Counted from the stretch's first letter, positions 9,663 to 21,091 are shown. The stretch is DNA of 64,000 nt from Antedon bifida (GCA_963402885.1 OY727097.1:10478001-10542000), one strand, 5' to 3'. Program-made: numbers and translations. The notes: generated by a model not told the origin, from the letters alone.

Positions 9663-10776
9663 AAACTGAAAATCAACAGACGTAATGCTAAAGGAAATCT
9701 AACCAGACAAGGCAACGCACTGAAGAGGATGCTTGCATCGGAAAACCCAGATTTGGAAGAGATTAAAAGGAAGGCAGATTTATTAGAGGACTTCTTTGCC
9801 GCAGTAGAACGAAAGCATAACGAATTAATCGAACTTGTGGAGGGCGAGGAAGACTACAACACAGAAGAGAAATGCAGGATTGTCAGGACCAGTTCTTGAT
9901 TGAAAAGGAACAGACAAGAAACAGTATTAAATCTTTAGAAAAGAAACTAAATGAGACTGTTGTTTTAGTAGATGACAGTAATGTGAATAATAGTAATGTT
10001 ATTAATGATGAAATTTCAAGTAATCAAAATGATATCCATGATGATAATGTTAGTGATGTTAATTTAAGTGATCCTGCTATTGATGTTGATAATGTGAACG
10101 ATAATAATGTCATTAACCCTAACTTATCCACAGCCAGTAGTAGTTCGTTGGACACGCCTTTAATTGGGAAGGCTTGTTACGGGCAATTGCTCTACCCCGC
10201 AGCCAACCGAAAAAATTCAGAGAAGACCCGCTACGGTACCATGCATTCATTACAGCATACAAGAGTACTGTTTCTCAAGTCCCATATGATATTGTCAAAT
10301 TACAACATCTACTCTCTTTATGTGAGGGTGCTGCATATTCTTCGATACAGTATTGTGTCCTTAAACCAGCTGAAGAAGGCTACATAGCAGCCATTAGAAA
10401 GCTAAAAGAGAAGTTTGGGGACCCCAACATAATAACCAAGGCCTGGACTGATAAAATACTGAAGCGAGAGATAGTCACCCTCGATACACTCGGAGATTTT
10501 GCAGATGACCTAGGAAACTGCTACGGAACCCTAGAAGCTTTGGGGAAACTCTCGGAACTGGATACCATGGAGGGATTATCCAAAGTTGTGCAGATTTTAC
10601 CGATATTCCTCCGAAACAAGTGGAAAGACGTCAATATCAAGTTGAAAGAGAACCATACCATCGCTATACTCAAGCATCTACTTGAATTCGTCCAGAAGTC
10701 TAGGGACAAAGAGGAAGATCCAGTATTTGGAAGGGTGCTAACCGCTAAGAAACCAGAAAAGGATAAACCTATCTAA
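9663..10776 (+). pseudogene. BEL/Pao gag, frameshifted
   Basis: Read in three successive frames: a start-less piece from 9663 (NRRNAKGNLTRQGNALKRML), a coiled-coil and acidic piece at 9872-10170 rich in Asn and Asp, and a long piece from about 10174. The last carries the DUF1759 gag pattern, for example FREDPLRYHAFITAYKS, KLQHLLSLCEGAA and LKEKFGDP, then LPIFLRNKWKDV. Gag polyprotein forms the particle and binds RNA. The zinc-knuckle region usual at the C-terminus is not seen before the stop near 10776. At least two frameshifts and one C-terminal loss make it inactive. Confidence 0.85.
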
Positions 10777-11725
10777 AGGGATCACACCAAAGAAATCACC
10801 GACCACCAACAACTATGACCCTTACAGATACAAAAGACAGCAAGAAACTACCTCGGATGTTGGGCCGATGAGAACCATGCTGCTCACTGATGGAATGAAT
10901 AAACTACACATAAAGGGCCACGAAGACAGCATTGTTTTGAAAACTGTGGAACACGGAACAACCACTGTTCCTGGACGGAGTGTAAACGTACAAATATCGG
11001 CAAGAGGTGAGACTCACAACAGATATTACCTTGACGATGCGTTTTCTTCGACCTTGTTAACACTGGGGAGCTACTCGTACCCCACAAGAGAGATCAAAGA
11101 GAACTACAATTACCTGAAAGATGTCCCCTTACCAGAAATAACTGACGCACTTCCTTTAGTCTTGATAGGAGCTGACAACGTACATTTGCTTACGCATAGA
11201 AGCCCAATGATACAGCTAGGCATTAACTCTCCAGCAGCAGTACATACAGTGTTTGGATGGACATTGCATGGTCCAGTTCCTATGCCTTTGACCAAGCCAC
11301 CGGTCACTGTAACAACCTTCACCCTATGCGAGTCATCACAACTGAAATCTGGTGTTAGAAGGCTTTAGCAGGTGGAAGAACTTCCTCCTAGTAAGGCAGC
11401 GACTCGTTCTCGACTCGACCAAATGGCAGTGAACAATCTCGAACATTCCACACACTTGATTCAAGTAGATGGAGTGAACCGTTATGAGGTTCCCCTGTTG
11501 CGTGATAACATCGGTACACGATTCCGATCTGGTGTTGAGTCGGTGATTCCACACATGAGGAGAACGGAGAGGTGCTACAACCAGAAGCCTGAAAGACGTG
11601 AGAAACACAACCAATTAATCCAGAAGCTAGTCGACGATAAACTAGTGGTTACCAATGGTTATCTCTGTTATTTGGATCTACCTGCAGCCCGTGCTGCGCT
11701 ACTTATCCACTCCAGAAACTAGCTA
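10777..11725 (+). pseudogene. BEL/Pao protease-region (DUF1758-like) and pre-RT fragment
   Basis: The open stretch 10868-11368 has GRSVNVQISARGETH and later LVLIGADNVHLL and VHTVFGWTLHGPVP. These match the C-terminal half of the DUF1758 retropepsin-like domain of Pao elements (L.IG.D..., .T..GW.L.GP). The N-terminal part with the catalytic LDxGS-type aspartate is missing. After a stop at 11367, a second stretch (11372-11720) holds RYEVPLLRDN and REKHNQLIQKLVDDK, the linker before the reverse transcriptase. The frame then ends where the RT fingers and palm should begin. Confidence 0.8.
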
Positions 11726-13215
11726 TAGAGCATGGTGGACATTATCCAGAAGTGAAAAGATCCGTCATGGAGGCCTTTTATGTTGACAACTGTTTGGATA
11801 GCATGAAATCTACAGAATAAGCTGAAATCTATGTGCATGACATCAGGACTGTACTGAGCATGGCTGGCTTCAACGTTAGACAGTAGGCTAGCAATAAACC
11901 GGAGGTTTTGAAGGGATTACCTGAAGAAGCACTCTCATCCTGCACTATATTAGAGTTCCAACAAGACACTAATGAAGCAGATGCGCTGGGATACTGGATC
12001 TGACTCACTTACATACCGCCAGAATCACGACCATCAGATGTTGTAACAATGCGATATATTTACCGGACACTGGCAAGATAATACGACCCCATTGGCTTCC
12101 TGGTTCCATTCCTTATTAGGGGTAAGCTTATAGTCCACGATTTGTGGAATATGGATAACATCGATTGGGACAGAGAAATAACTAACTCCGAGCTTCGAGC
12201 CTCCTGGGTCCAATGGGATGAAGAACTTAAGTACATCGATTGGTTCAACATCTCGAGACGATATCTCACACTGAAGGATGCCACTCACCAGTTACATGTC
12301 TTTTGCGATTCTTCCGAAAGAGCTTATGGTGCAGTCGGCTACATTCGCGGAGAGCGAGATGGAAAAGTGGAGACCGCATTCGTTATTATAGCCAAATCCA
12401 AGGTTGCTCCTAAGAAACAGTTAAGCATGCCAAGATTGGAACTCTGCGCCGCACTGGCTGGTGCGAGACTGATGGACTTCATGGAACAAACCATAAAGAT
12501 TCCTATTAGTACGAGGCACCTGTGGAGCGATTCCACAATGGTACTGACGTGGCTCACTTCAGAAACCTGTAGATTCAAGGTCTTCGTCGGAATTCGAGTA
12601 ACAGAAATAAACCACTTAACCAAAGACATGACCTGGCACTATGTGCCCACACAAAGCAGAATGTGGCAGATGATATCACGAGAGGCAAGCGACCACAGGT
12701 GGAAATATGGACAGTCCTTTCTAACTCAGGCTACAGACCACTGGCCAATGATGCCCAAACTCCAAGATCAACCTGGTGACACAGAAGTCAAGAAAAGTGT
12801 TTTCTGTGGGCTAATCAATGTTGATGCTACAGATGAGATCAGCCACCTAAAGGACTTTGAAGCACTGTTGCTCCACCTCGGCCGGAAGTTTGATGGGGCG
12901 GCCCCTCAACAAATTGAGAATGAAGCCTGGAAAATAGTACAACGATGCTGTTTCCCAGAAGACGTTACAGCACTGAAAACTGGAACCTCACTACCTACAG
13001 GTAGTAGACTGAAGCAATTAAGTCCAGAATGGGACAATGACGCTGGTCTTATAAGAGTAGGTGGACGATTGAGTGAAGCAAATGCTATACAAGAGCAAAT
13101 GAAGCACCCAATCATTCTCGATCCAAAGCACTACATCACAAAACTTATTATCCGACATACCGACGCTACATCCTGGACCAGAACGTGTTTTAGCGGACCG
13201 GATTCTCAGAGGTAG
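11726..13215 (+). pseudogene. BEL/Pao reverse transcriptase remnant and RNase H
   Basis: At 11760-12120 only the end of the RT is left: VMEAFYVDNCLDSMKS, where the catalytic YVDD is changed to YVDN, then several stop codons, then YDPIGFLVPF. Most of the RT fingers and palm are deleted at about 11720-11730. From 12142 a 357-residue open frame carries RNase H with its acidic residues (HVFCDSSERAYGA, PRLELCAALAGARL, HLWSDSTMVLTWL), followed by the connector LIRVGGRLSEAN and KHPIILDPKHYITKLIIRH. The frame breaks at about 13160-13190 inside the integrase zinc-binding region. Confidence 0.9.
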
Positions 13216-14229
13216 AGAAGCTGTTAAAGGACAGCAACGACTATGTCAAGAATGTCAGCGGTGGCGAGCAAAGCCTACCATTCCTCGGATGAGAGACCTG
13301 CCGGCCGCAAGATTACAAATATTCAAACCCGTTTTCCATTGCACCGGGATCGACTGCTTCGGACCCATGTCTGTGAAAGTTAGACGGAGAACAGAAAAAA
13401 GATGGGGAATAGTCTACAAGTGTACGTGTATGACAGTTGGCGCCATCCATTTAGAGCGTTTGGATAGCATGAATACGGAAGAATTCTTGTTGTCGTTCCA
13501 CAGATTTGTTGCGCGAAAGAGCCAACCAGCTAAGATTTTCAGTGATTGTGGAACTAACTTCAAAGGTGGAGACAAAGAACTCCAGTCAGCCTTCGACCTG
13601 ATGACAGCTGATCTTCGAGACAAACTACGACCGTTTCAAGTAGAATTCCTTTACAATCCTTCTAACGCTCCTCACTTTGGAGGAATATGGGAGAGAGCGG
13701 CGAGGAGCGCGAAGACAGCTCTCAGAGTAGCACTAAGTAACCAGCTAGTTACAGAACCAGTTCTAATGACCCTGCTTATAGAAGTTGAAGGTATACTAAA
13801 CTCAAAACCACTAGGTTACGTATCAAATGACTCTAAGGATGTCAACGCGGTTACACCCAACATCCTTCTGATGGGGCGGCTAGATCCAGTTATGCCACAA
13901 GTAATATATACAGAACATGATCTTCTGACAAAGAAAAGATGGAGACACAGCCAGGTGCTGATTAACCATTTCTGGAGACACTTCATCAGGCATCACTTGC
14001 CGAACCTGCAGGTCAGACAGAAGTGGTGGAGGGAGTCGGAGAACTTGCAAGAAGACACGGTCGTCCTTATCATGGACAACCTACTTCCCCGAGGCCAATG
14101 GATAATAGGACGTATAACCAAAGTTTTCCCGGAGAGGATGGCAGAGTGCGCTCGGCCGAAGTACTCGTTAAGGGCAAGACATATGTACGCCCTGTTGTAA
14201 AACTGATCAAACTCCCAGAGCTTCAGTAA
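13180..14229 (+). pseudogene. BEL/Pao integrase and C-terminal domain, frameshifted
   Basis: The frame picks up upstream of 13289 with RGREAVKGQQRLCQECQRWR, the CxxC half of the HHCC zinc-binding domain. The catalytic triad is visible as TGIDCFGPM, FSDCGTNF and HFGGIWERAARSAK. Downstream are QKWWRESENLQEDTVVLIMD and PRGQWIIGRI (DUF5641-like). A frameshift near 14140 moves the last residues (YVRPVVKLIKLPEL) into another frame ending at 14229. Integrase would join the element's cDNA into the host chromosome; the linked breaks mean that this copy cannot supply it as one polyprotein. Confidence 0.9.
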
Positions 14230-14303
14230 CCGTTCAAGAGTTTTTTATTAGATACCTTGTATTTACAGGTCTTAAAATGATAGTTTACTTAGTACCTAAA
14301 TTT

Positions 14304-14312
14304 AGGGGCGGC
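14304..14312 (+). promoter_or_regulatory. Polypurine tract
   Basis: AGGGGCGGC directly before the TGTTG of the 3' LTR, the plus-strand primer site typical for BEL/Pao elements. Confidence 0.8.
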
Positions 14313-14938
14313 TGTTGTAAAGATTTCTGTCGTCCGTTGAGGGCACATATCATAATATGCTCCGAGTATCGGACGATGTTGAGCGCACACTCGTTCGCAG
14401 TTAATGTCATATAATAATGCCTGAAGCGTTCCAATCACCATATATTATTATGAAAATTATAGTGTTTTGGTGAGTTCTGAAATATTATTAACCTTATTAC
14501 TTGTTTTTTTTATATGAACCAGGAATTCTGGTAATAGGCTGTAATTGTTGATAAGAAGATTTAAAAGTTAAATTTTAGTCAGTTTAGGTGACGTCTTCTC
14601 TAGGCCGTCGCATGTTGTTTCCATTGTTTTGTATTCAGCGAGAGCCTCTATCGCTCGGACAGGTTGGGTCACGTGACCCGTATGCTAATATTACCGGTAC
14701 TATTGCTAATTATCCGTTTCTATTTATTTTGTATTTGTAGTGATAAATGAACACACACACATTGCCAAATTGCCACATTGACACCTTGCCACTCTGCAAC
14801 CTCAACACCAATACTGTAGAGGATTACCTATTAAAAGTTACCTTGAGTTGTACATGCTGACTACTTGTTTCATTCCGTCTGTCATTCTACCTAACTACTA
14901 CCTAACCAAATATAACAGTACTTACATACCTTTCTACA
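14313..14938 (+). repeat. 3' LTR, complete (626 bp)
   Basis: Runs from TGTTGTAAAG to TTTCTACA with ACTTT outside. Its first 210 bp match the 5' LTR remnant. It contains a perfect GGGTCACGTGACCC palindrome at 14666-14679 and a late, C- and A-rich segment. The end was set by the target duplication. Confidence 0.85.
14666..14679 (+). promoter_or_regulatory. LTR palindrome with E-box (CACGTG)
   Basis: GGGTCACGTGACCC is a perfect 14-bp palindrome centred on a CACGTG E-box inside the 3' LTR. It could be a bHLH factor site used by the LTR promoter. The 5' LTR has lost this part. Confidence 0.45.
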
Positions 14939-14943
14939 ACTTT
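14939..14943 (+). repeat. Target-site duplication (ACTTT), right
   Basis: Matches 9447-9451 exactly and follows the ACA end of the 3' LTR. Confidence 0.85.
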
Positions 14944-15780
14944 AATTGTGTTTTTAGTAACCAAAACTTTCGTTTGTTACAAATGTAATGTAGTGATATA
15001 GGCCTAGATTTATAATTGAAGAATCAACCTTAGTATCACAATTCAATTGAGTTCACCAATTTGCCCCAGAAAGGTCGAGAGAAGAGATTGTCCAGATGTT
15101 TTAATGTCCACTAGGCATAATAATTAGTTCTCCAACGACCACAGTTGTTTTGACCTATGATCTTTCCCATCGTAAAACTATTAGATATTGTTACTTTTAA
15201 AGCACAGATTTGACATGGCCAATTCGTCATTGTAACCCAACACATCCAAAATGTGCCTGGACAAACTTTAGATCCAATGGTTAAGCCCAGAGATGATGTA
15301 ATGACATATGGTAATGAACAGAAGCCGATATACCCCCAAGTTTCAGAAGAACCCAGACACCAGATACCGACACTTCTTCAGAAGCACATCTACAGCCACA
15401 CCTCACTTACAGCATCATTTATACTTTGTTCCTGTTTCTTTATTACCATATTATCCTGTATCATTCCTGAATTTATATTATATTGTGTGGTATACCGTAT
15501 TACTGAAAAAACAATTGTGATATTTCAATCAACCTAGCGAGTAGATTCTTTAATACAGTAAAACTTCATACATTATAGTACATGGTGGAATATTATTAAA
15601 TCGTTATTAATGATTTTGTATTTGTTCAAGATTACGTTTTTTTCGTTGTTTTCGTAACATTCTATCCATTAGAGGTAAAATCCGATAGCAAATGAAACTC
15701 AATCATTAGATGATTTTAGATGTCCTACGAAAGAGTGTCAATATTATAAAACGTTGAAGATGAGGAAATATGTGAGAAAA
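14944..15780. other. Non-coding, unassigned
   Basis: No gene or known element recognised. A 94-codon open stretch at 15253 has no family features and looks accidental. Confidence 0.5.
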
Positions 15781-15782
15781 AA

Positions 15783-15858
15783 TCGCCTCGTCCGAGATTC
15801 GAACCCGGACTATTCTACTTGATATGCAGACAACTGAGGGCTTCGTGGTACTGTATGA
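15783..15858 (-). pseudogene. tRNA-like relic (possible SINE head)
   Basis: On the minus strand: TCTGCATATCAAGTAGA (5-bp stem, 7-nt loop), then a good T-arm CCGGG-TTCGAAT-CTCGG and an ACGAGGC acceptor end. The D-arm is too short and the 5' acceptor half is lost. It shares the anticodon-arm sequence and CCGGGTT with 8993-9067, so both come from one tRNA-derived family. Confidence 0.5.
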
Positions 15859-16255
15859 ATATTTCACACATTTCTTAATAGCTTTCTTCTTTGTTCACAT
15901 TCTTTCATAATTAAGGTTATATGAATAGTCCCACACACCCCGCCCCCATCATCATCAACAACTTTAATCATAAAATGATTATCATATTGGCCATTATGCG
16001 GATTTGAGGTATTTCCATGATAACTTTCTTGAAAACGACCTCTATTGACTTGAATGTCATTTAACATAATTATTTACTCCACTTATCAGGATACGGTTGG
16101 TACTTAATTCAAAACAATTACTTATTGACCTGGTACCAGACCGTTGTACAATTGTTAACATATATAGTATCACAGGTTGCGACTAATGGCATAATTAGGT
16201 TCTCTATTCAGAGATGATTGATCTATGGCTTTGTTAACTAGGCGTGATCCTACTT

Positions 16256-16586
16256 ATATACTGAATTAAGTACTCAGATTGTCATTGATGACTGATACGC
16301 ATTCCATAATGGTAATATAGAAATTGTACCGTGTTATCTAAACACTACAGCATTGTATTAATATTTATTTTAAGAAGTATAGGCCTATATGCTATTTTAA
16401 AAATAATAGTTACTTTTGCTTATTTACATAACATTGTTGAAGCTGATGTAATATCAAATTCACTCTCATAACCCTTCAAACTCCCCATCGACTCTATTTC
16501 ACAACGATATTCTTTTTAACTTGGCTGTCTTGCCCACCGAACTTCCATCATTTACCATTCCGGATTATATCAGTTAGGGACGGCGG
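16256..16586 (+). repeat. Paralogous repeat, copy 2 (empty MITE site)
   Basis: Matches 8088-8872 without the 452-bp MITE. At the equivalent point it reads AGTATAGGCCTATATGCTATT, with an AGGCCT-type stretch in place of the insertion. Confidence 0.85.
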
Positions 16587-19118
16587 CGATTTTGTATTGT
16601 CGTTTTATTCACCAATATTTCTTGGAAATTTGTAAATAATATTTTAGTTTTATAAAGCGCATACTTATTATAATAATATTCCAATTAACTTAATTTTAAA
16701 TTATTACTTTAACAAGATGATTTTTTTTTTACTATTATATTTTTATGTCAACAATTTTAATGTACATATTTTATATGCTATACATTTGTATTGAATATCC
16801 AATATCGTATGTGTTTGTGTGTATTTGTATGTTTTATCATAGGCCCAAGATCAGGTCCTTCATTGAAGTGACTGGATACCACCACAAAAAATTGGTAATA
16901 AATATAACTTAAACATAACTAGAATACTGTATTGCATTACCTTAATTAAAATAAAATATTTTTTTCATCATTCTAACAATGCAATTGAATTAAATTAGAA
17001 TTAGATTAGAATGTAGATATATTTATTGTTATACAATTTGATTTGATATTTCACGTAGTTTATATTGTATATCTACGTTTTGTTATTGTTTAAGCATATT
17101 TATTATACAACCACATTCGGCTTTAAAATACCTGAAACCGAATATTATATTATATTGTTTATAATAATTAGTAGTATTTACACGATGTTATTGCTGTTGA
17201 AACAAATAAATGAACATCTGGTTGGTAGTTGTTAAAGTACCAGTGCTAACAATAATTTCACTGTCCGAATTACCTTATCATAATTAGGCCTACACTTATG
17301 CTGGTTGTATAACTGTCAAATATTGAATTCGAAAATGATTGCACAATTGATGCACTTAAAGACGAAATAGTAGTGTATTGCGATGTGTTTACTCATTTAA
17401 GAAGTTAATACTTAATGCAAGAAACAGATAAATGTTCCTAATTGGTTTATGTAATTACACGACAATTACAGACCTAATGGAAAACGCAATAGGAGCAAGT
17501 AAATACAAAACAAGAAGACAACAAGGTTATTCTCGATTTGTTTTTTACAATAGTCTCGTTACTAAGAGGTGTTTGCTATTTAAATAGATGCCAATTCAAA
17601 GTCAAAAGAATACCAGTAACATAGCACTAATAATTAACCTTCTACCAATTGATAAGTAGGCATATAGATTGACTTTTGTAATATAACATAATTTCTTGCA
17701 CATCTGGTGTGTTTATTGGGTGTTTTGTTTGTTTGATAATTCCCATTCAATAGATGTATTACATTTACGTGTAGGGTCTATAATAAAAAACATATTTTAA
17801 ATATCACTTGTCAAATAATATACATAATATAAATATAAATATTTGAAAATACACAGGAACAAAAAATCATTTTTTTATTCCTATCATTATTAATTATTAC
17901 CCCAATGTTTTTTTCAAACTATAATTTACAGTTCTAAAACACTTTGGGCCCTAAAGACATGACAATGTACAAAAGTTCGATTTCTACTCTAATTCAATAT
18001 CAGAATTACGGATTTATTTACGTTCTCTATATCGTCCATACAGTGTTCACTAATGCGCATGTGTATTAATATTTTTATCTACTTTTCGTGAAGTGGAAAA
18101 ATGCGCAACCATTTATAGCTTAGGAATGTTCAATTCGCGCGAATATTATTCGCTAATGGAAAAGAGGCTTTATTAGGCGTGATTAATATTTAAAAATTCC
18201 ACTTATATAGAATACGGTAGTTCATTGTAAATTTTAAACATATTCGTTAATTGCAATCTGACAGAGTAATGAATAGTACTAGTTTATTTTAGATTAATTA
18301 CATCAACGGAATTATTTTCATTAATCCTTCACTTTAATTAAATTAATCTCAATAAACACAGCTTTTTGGACATTCATTATTTTTGGCTGGATTTATGAAT
18401 ATGACAATAAGCGCAACGGGATACCCGTCGTCATTGGCTAACATCTGACGGCACTTATGTCCTACAAGAGCCAAGCCTCTTGCTATAATGGCAAAATCTC
18501 TGTTTATTATCGACCCCCATGTTGCTACTTAACGTATACTGTTAACAAAAAAAGCAATGCTTTACTTGGTTTGACTTCTAAGTAGCGCCATAGAAGCCGG
18601 ATTTCTTCCAGTCTAGTCGTAGTGTTATGCTCCGTTTCGACGAAACTAGGCTTACAGCTACATCTGGTTTAATTGCGCCCACCATTGAACAACACACTAG
18701 GCCTAGAGAGAGTCTTACAGTGTCAAGTACCGTGCTTAGTTGGGTGCGAACTCCAGGCCTAGCCTATGATATCATAAATATACACAGCACACAATTTTAA
18801 TAACATATTGACAAAGCTAACTGATAGTGGAAGTTGTTATTAAAAGTGAATTATAACATTTATTTTGTTTGTATTTCTTAGTTGATTTATTCTATAGGCC
18901 TATTGGATTAAATATTGGGAAATATATGTATGTAGATCTATGTAATTGTGGGATTATAAGAGTTTATTTTGTGCATTTAGTTAAGGTAAGTAGTTTTTTT
19001 AATAATGTTAATTTACATTTATTATGAACATCTTGCATAATAAACAATATGTACTGTCTTTTATATTCAGCTTCAATACAATGCAATTAAGTACGTCTCT
19101 AGCAGCCTAATCTAGATC
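16587..19118. other. Non-coding, AT-rich
   Basis: No gene seen. Very AT-rich to about 17.9 kb. A more balanced island at about 18400-18760 (ATACCCGTCGTCATTGGC onward) could be regulatory, but nothing specific was recognised. Confidence 0.5.
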
Positions 19119-19242
19119 TTTTTAGTCGCGTGGACGCGACTCTATAGTTCACTATGTCGGTCGGTCTGTCGGTCGGTCGGTCTGTCGGTCCGGTATCACT
19201 ATGCGTTTTAGCACGCGACTTATGGCTGTTGGCCTTGTTCTA
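19119..19242 (-). mobile_element. Short dispersed element with (GACC)n core, copy 2
   Basis: Inverted relative of 1174-1317: AGTCGCGTGGACGCGACT, CTATAGTTCACTATGTC, a short GGTC/TGTC core, CCGGTATCACTATGCG, GCACGCGACTTATGGCTGT, TGGCCTTGTT. Its core is shorter than in copy 1. Confidence 0.75.
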
Positions 19243-20213
19243 CATTACGTCTTGTCCATGATTTTTACTATATTTGTTAAATTGCGCAATTAAACACACA
19301 ACTCATCTGAACAGCTAGCAAATCTACAATCAATGTTGAGAAAGACTAACCAAAATGGTTATTCCAATCAAACATGGAGGTATAAGTAACCTCCATGATT
19401 CAAGTAAATACAATTATTGTAGGCCTATAAAAAATGTAACTACGTTTCGGCTATTTATTTTAATGTTATGTATGTTATTGTGATCGAAAAGTAAAATAAA
19501 AAATAATTTTACTCTTTCCTGGTTATTTCTGATAATCGGGACAATCGGGAGATTAGAATGTCTGCCGGTACATAAAGCATTCAAAATATTACAGTTTTTA
19601 TGGGTATGTGTGGGTCAAAGAGTGGCTATGAAAGACTTTCAGACTGGGAAGTTTGCGCGTATTAACTCGCATTCTATTTCCTTGTGTAGACCAATCACCT
19701 TTCATCTCTACTTGCCAATATTCTCCAGAAGACGGCTGTACATAGCAACATGAACGTGGAGTCATTTTCAACTATACTTTCCTTTTGGAAACACACATTA
19801 ATTAAATGTGGAAGTAGTGAATTCAGAAACTAACTTTATTGGAAAACATTGTCTGAAATGCAAACTATAAATCGTCTTATTGTATTATAACAGTCTTCAT
19901 AATTTAACTCCTAACTATCTCAATGATATATTTAGATTTTGTAATAATACATTCAACCTTAGGCATAGTTACTTAGGCTAAATGTTGTTCTGCCTTAACC
20001 TGAGTCTATATTTAAAAAACTTAGCATTGCATATAAAGGTGTACTTGAATGGAACATAATTATAAATACTTTAATTGATGATTATTAGAAATTTCGAAAT
20101 TGGAAAATGTATACTAGTATAGATATATTTCTAAATTAACTTTACAAAAATTAGATTACTGTATTCTTACACCTTGATAATGTAAACACAATACAACTAA
20201 AGTTGTATTGTAT

Positions 20214-20272
20214 TCCACAGTGACTCAGTCGGTTAGCGCGCCGTTATACAGTACATGGCTTCGCCCTCACTA
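20214..20272 (+). pseudogene. tRNA-Ile(UAU) 5' fragment
   Basis: Matches the intact copies from the acceptor through the D-arm, then skips most of the anticodon (CCGTTATACAG) and retains part of the intron (ACATGGCTTCGCCC). The 3' exon is absent, so it is non-functional. Confidence 0.85.
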
Positions 20273-20525
20273 ATTATAATAGTCCTAGACTTCAATGAAT
20301 TCTATTTGATGGCAAATAATTGTAACAAAATTTGCGACTACATTCGATTGTTGAACCAAACTATCTAATCTGTACGATAGTAAAGCCTCCTGAAGAAACA
20401 AGCAACGTTTCCAACAAGTTAATTTTTGGTTTTTCCAAAAGAAAAATATACTAATATTTATTCTGTTTAAAAAAATAAATAATTAGTAAAAAAAATCGAT
20501 TTAGATGTTTAGTGGTTAAACCTGT

Positions 20526-20548
20526 TCCCCAGTGGCTCAGTCGGTTAA
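20526..20548 (+). pseudogene. tRNA-Ile(UAU) short 5' fragment
   Basis: TCCCCAGTGGCTCAGTCGG and a few more bases match the first about 22 nt of the intact genes, after which unrelated AT-rich DNA follows. Confidence 0.8.
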
Positions 20549-20656
20549 ACTTAATATTTTTCCTAATTAATAAATCATGTAAATCATTTTTTAGAACTTG
20601 TCACGTAATATGAAAACAAAAATCTTTGTGATTTGAGATATTTTTTAATTATATGT

Positions 20657-20763
20657 TCCCCAGTGGCTCAGTCGGTTAGCGCGCCGTACTTATAAACCGT
20701 ACATGGCTTCGCCCTTACTGGTAGGTAATGCGGAGGTCGAGAGTTCGATCCTCTCCTGGGGAA
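20657..20763 (+). tRNA. tRNA-Ile(UAU), 33-nt intron
   Basis: Acceptor TCCCCAG pairs with CTGGGGA; anticodon stem CCGTA/TGCGG with loop CTTATA|A and anticodon TAT; T-arm GAGAG-TTCGATC-CTCTC; discriminator A. A 33-nt intron sits after position 37, the normal eukaryotic place, as expected for tRNA-Ile(UAU). Mature length is 74 nt. A T8 run follows within 10 bases as Pol III terminator. The D-stem (GCTC/GCGC) has one T-C mismatch shared by all three intact copies. Confidence 0.9.
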
Positions 20764-20984
20764 AATGTTTTTTTTATAAAAAAAATTATTTTAAAGAAAA
20801 AAATAAATTAAAAAAACCTTGATAAGTGGAATTATACTACCTTATAATAAAAATATGCGGTTTATCTGATCATTGTCATTTAGCATAAAACTATTTAACT
20901 ATTTAATACCTTCTGCAAAAGCAAATCACGTAATACATTACACACACGTTTTGTGTTGTATTGAGATTTTACACAGGTATATGT

Positions 20985-21091
20985 TCCCCAGTGGCTCAGT
21001 CGGTTAGCGCGCCGTACTTATAAACAGTACCTGGCTTCGCCTTTACTGGTAGGTAATGCGGAGGTCGAGAGTTCGATCCTCTCCTGGGGAA
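20985..21091 (+). tRNA. tRNA-Ile(UAU), 33-nt intron
   Basis: Same arms as the copy at 20657. The intron differs by a few bases (ACAGTACCTGGCTTCGCC). The 3' flank has TTTTTT. The 5' flank ACAGGTATATGTTCC is shared with the next copy, showing that they arose by tandem duplication with a unit of about 330-340 bp. Confidence 0.9.

Larger units (their letters stand above)
9452..14938 (+). mobile_element. BEL/Pao LTR retrotransposon, degenerate
   Basis: An element with TG...CA ends and a 5-bp target duplication. In order it holds a 5' LTR remnant, gag with a DUF1759-like domain, a protease-region (DUF1758-like) fragment, reverse transcriptase remains, RNase H, HHCC-type integrase with a C-terminal DUF5641-like stretch, a polypurine tract, and a full 3' LTR of 626 bp. 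The coding part is broken by frameshifts, stops and deletions (details in the parts), so the copy is dead. All recognisable domains are in the standard BEL/Pao order. It lies outside the exons of the neighbouring synthetase gene. Confidence 0.93.

Noticed and set aside
12034..13115. Minus-strand open frames inside the BEL/Pao element
   Set aside because: They are antisense shadows of the RNase H coding frame.
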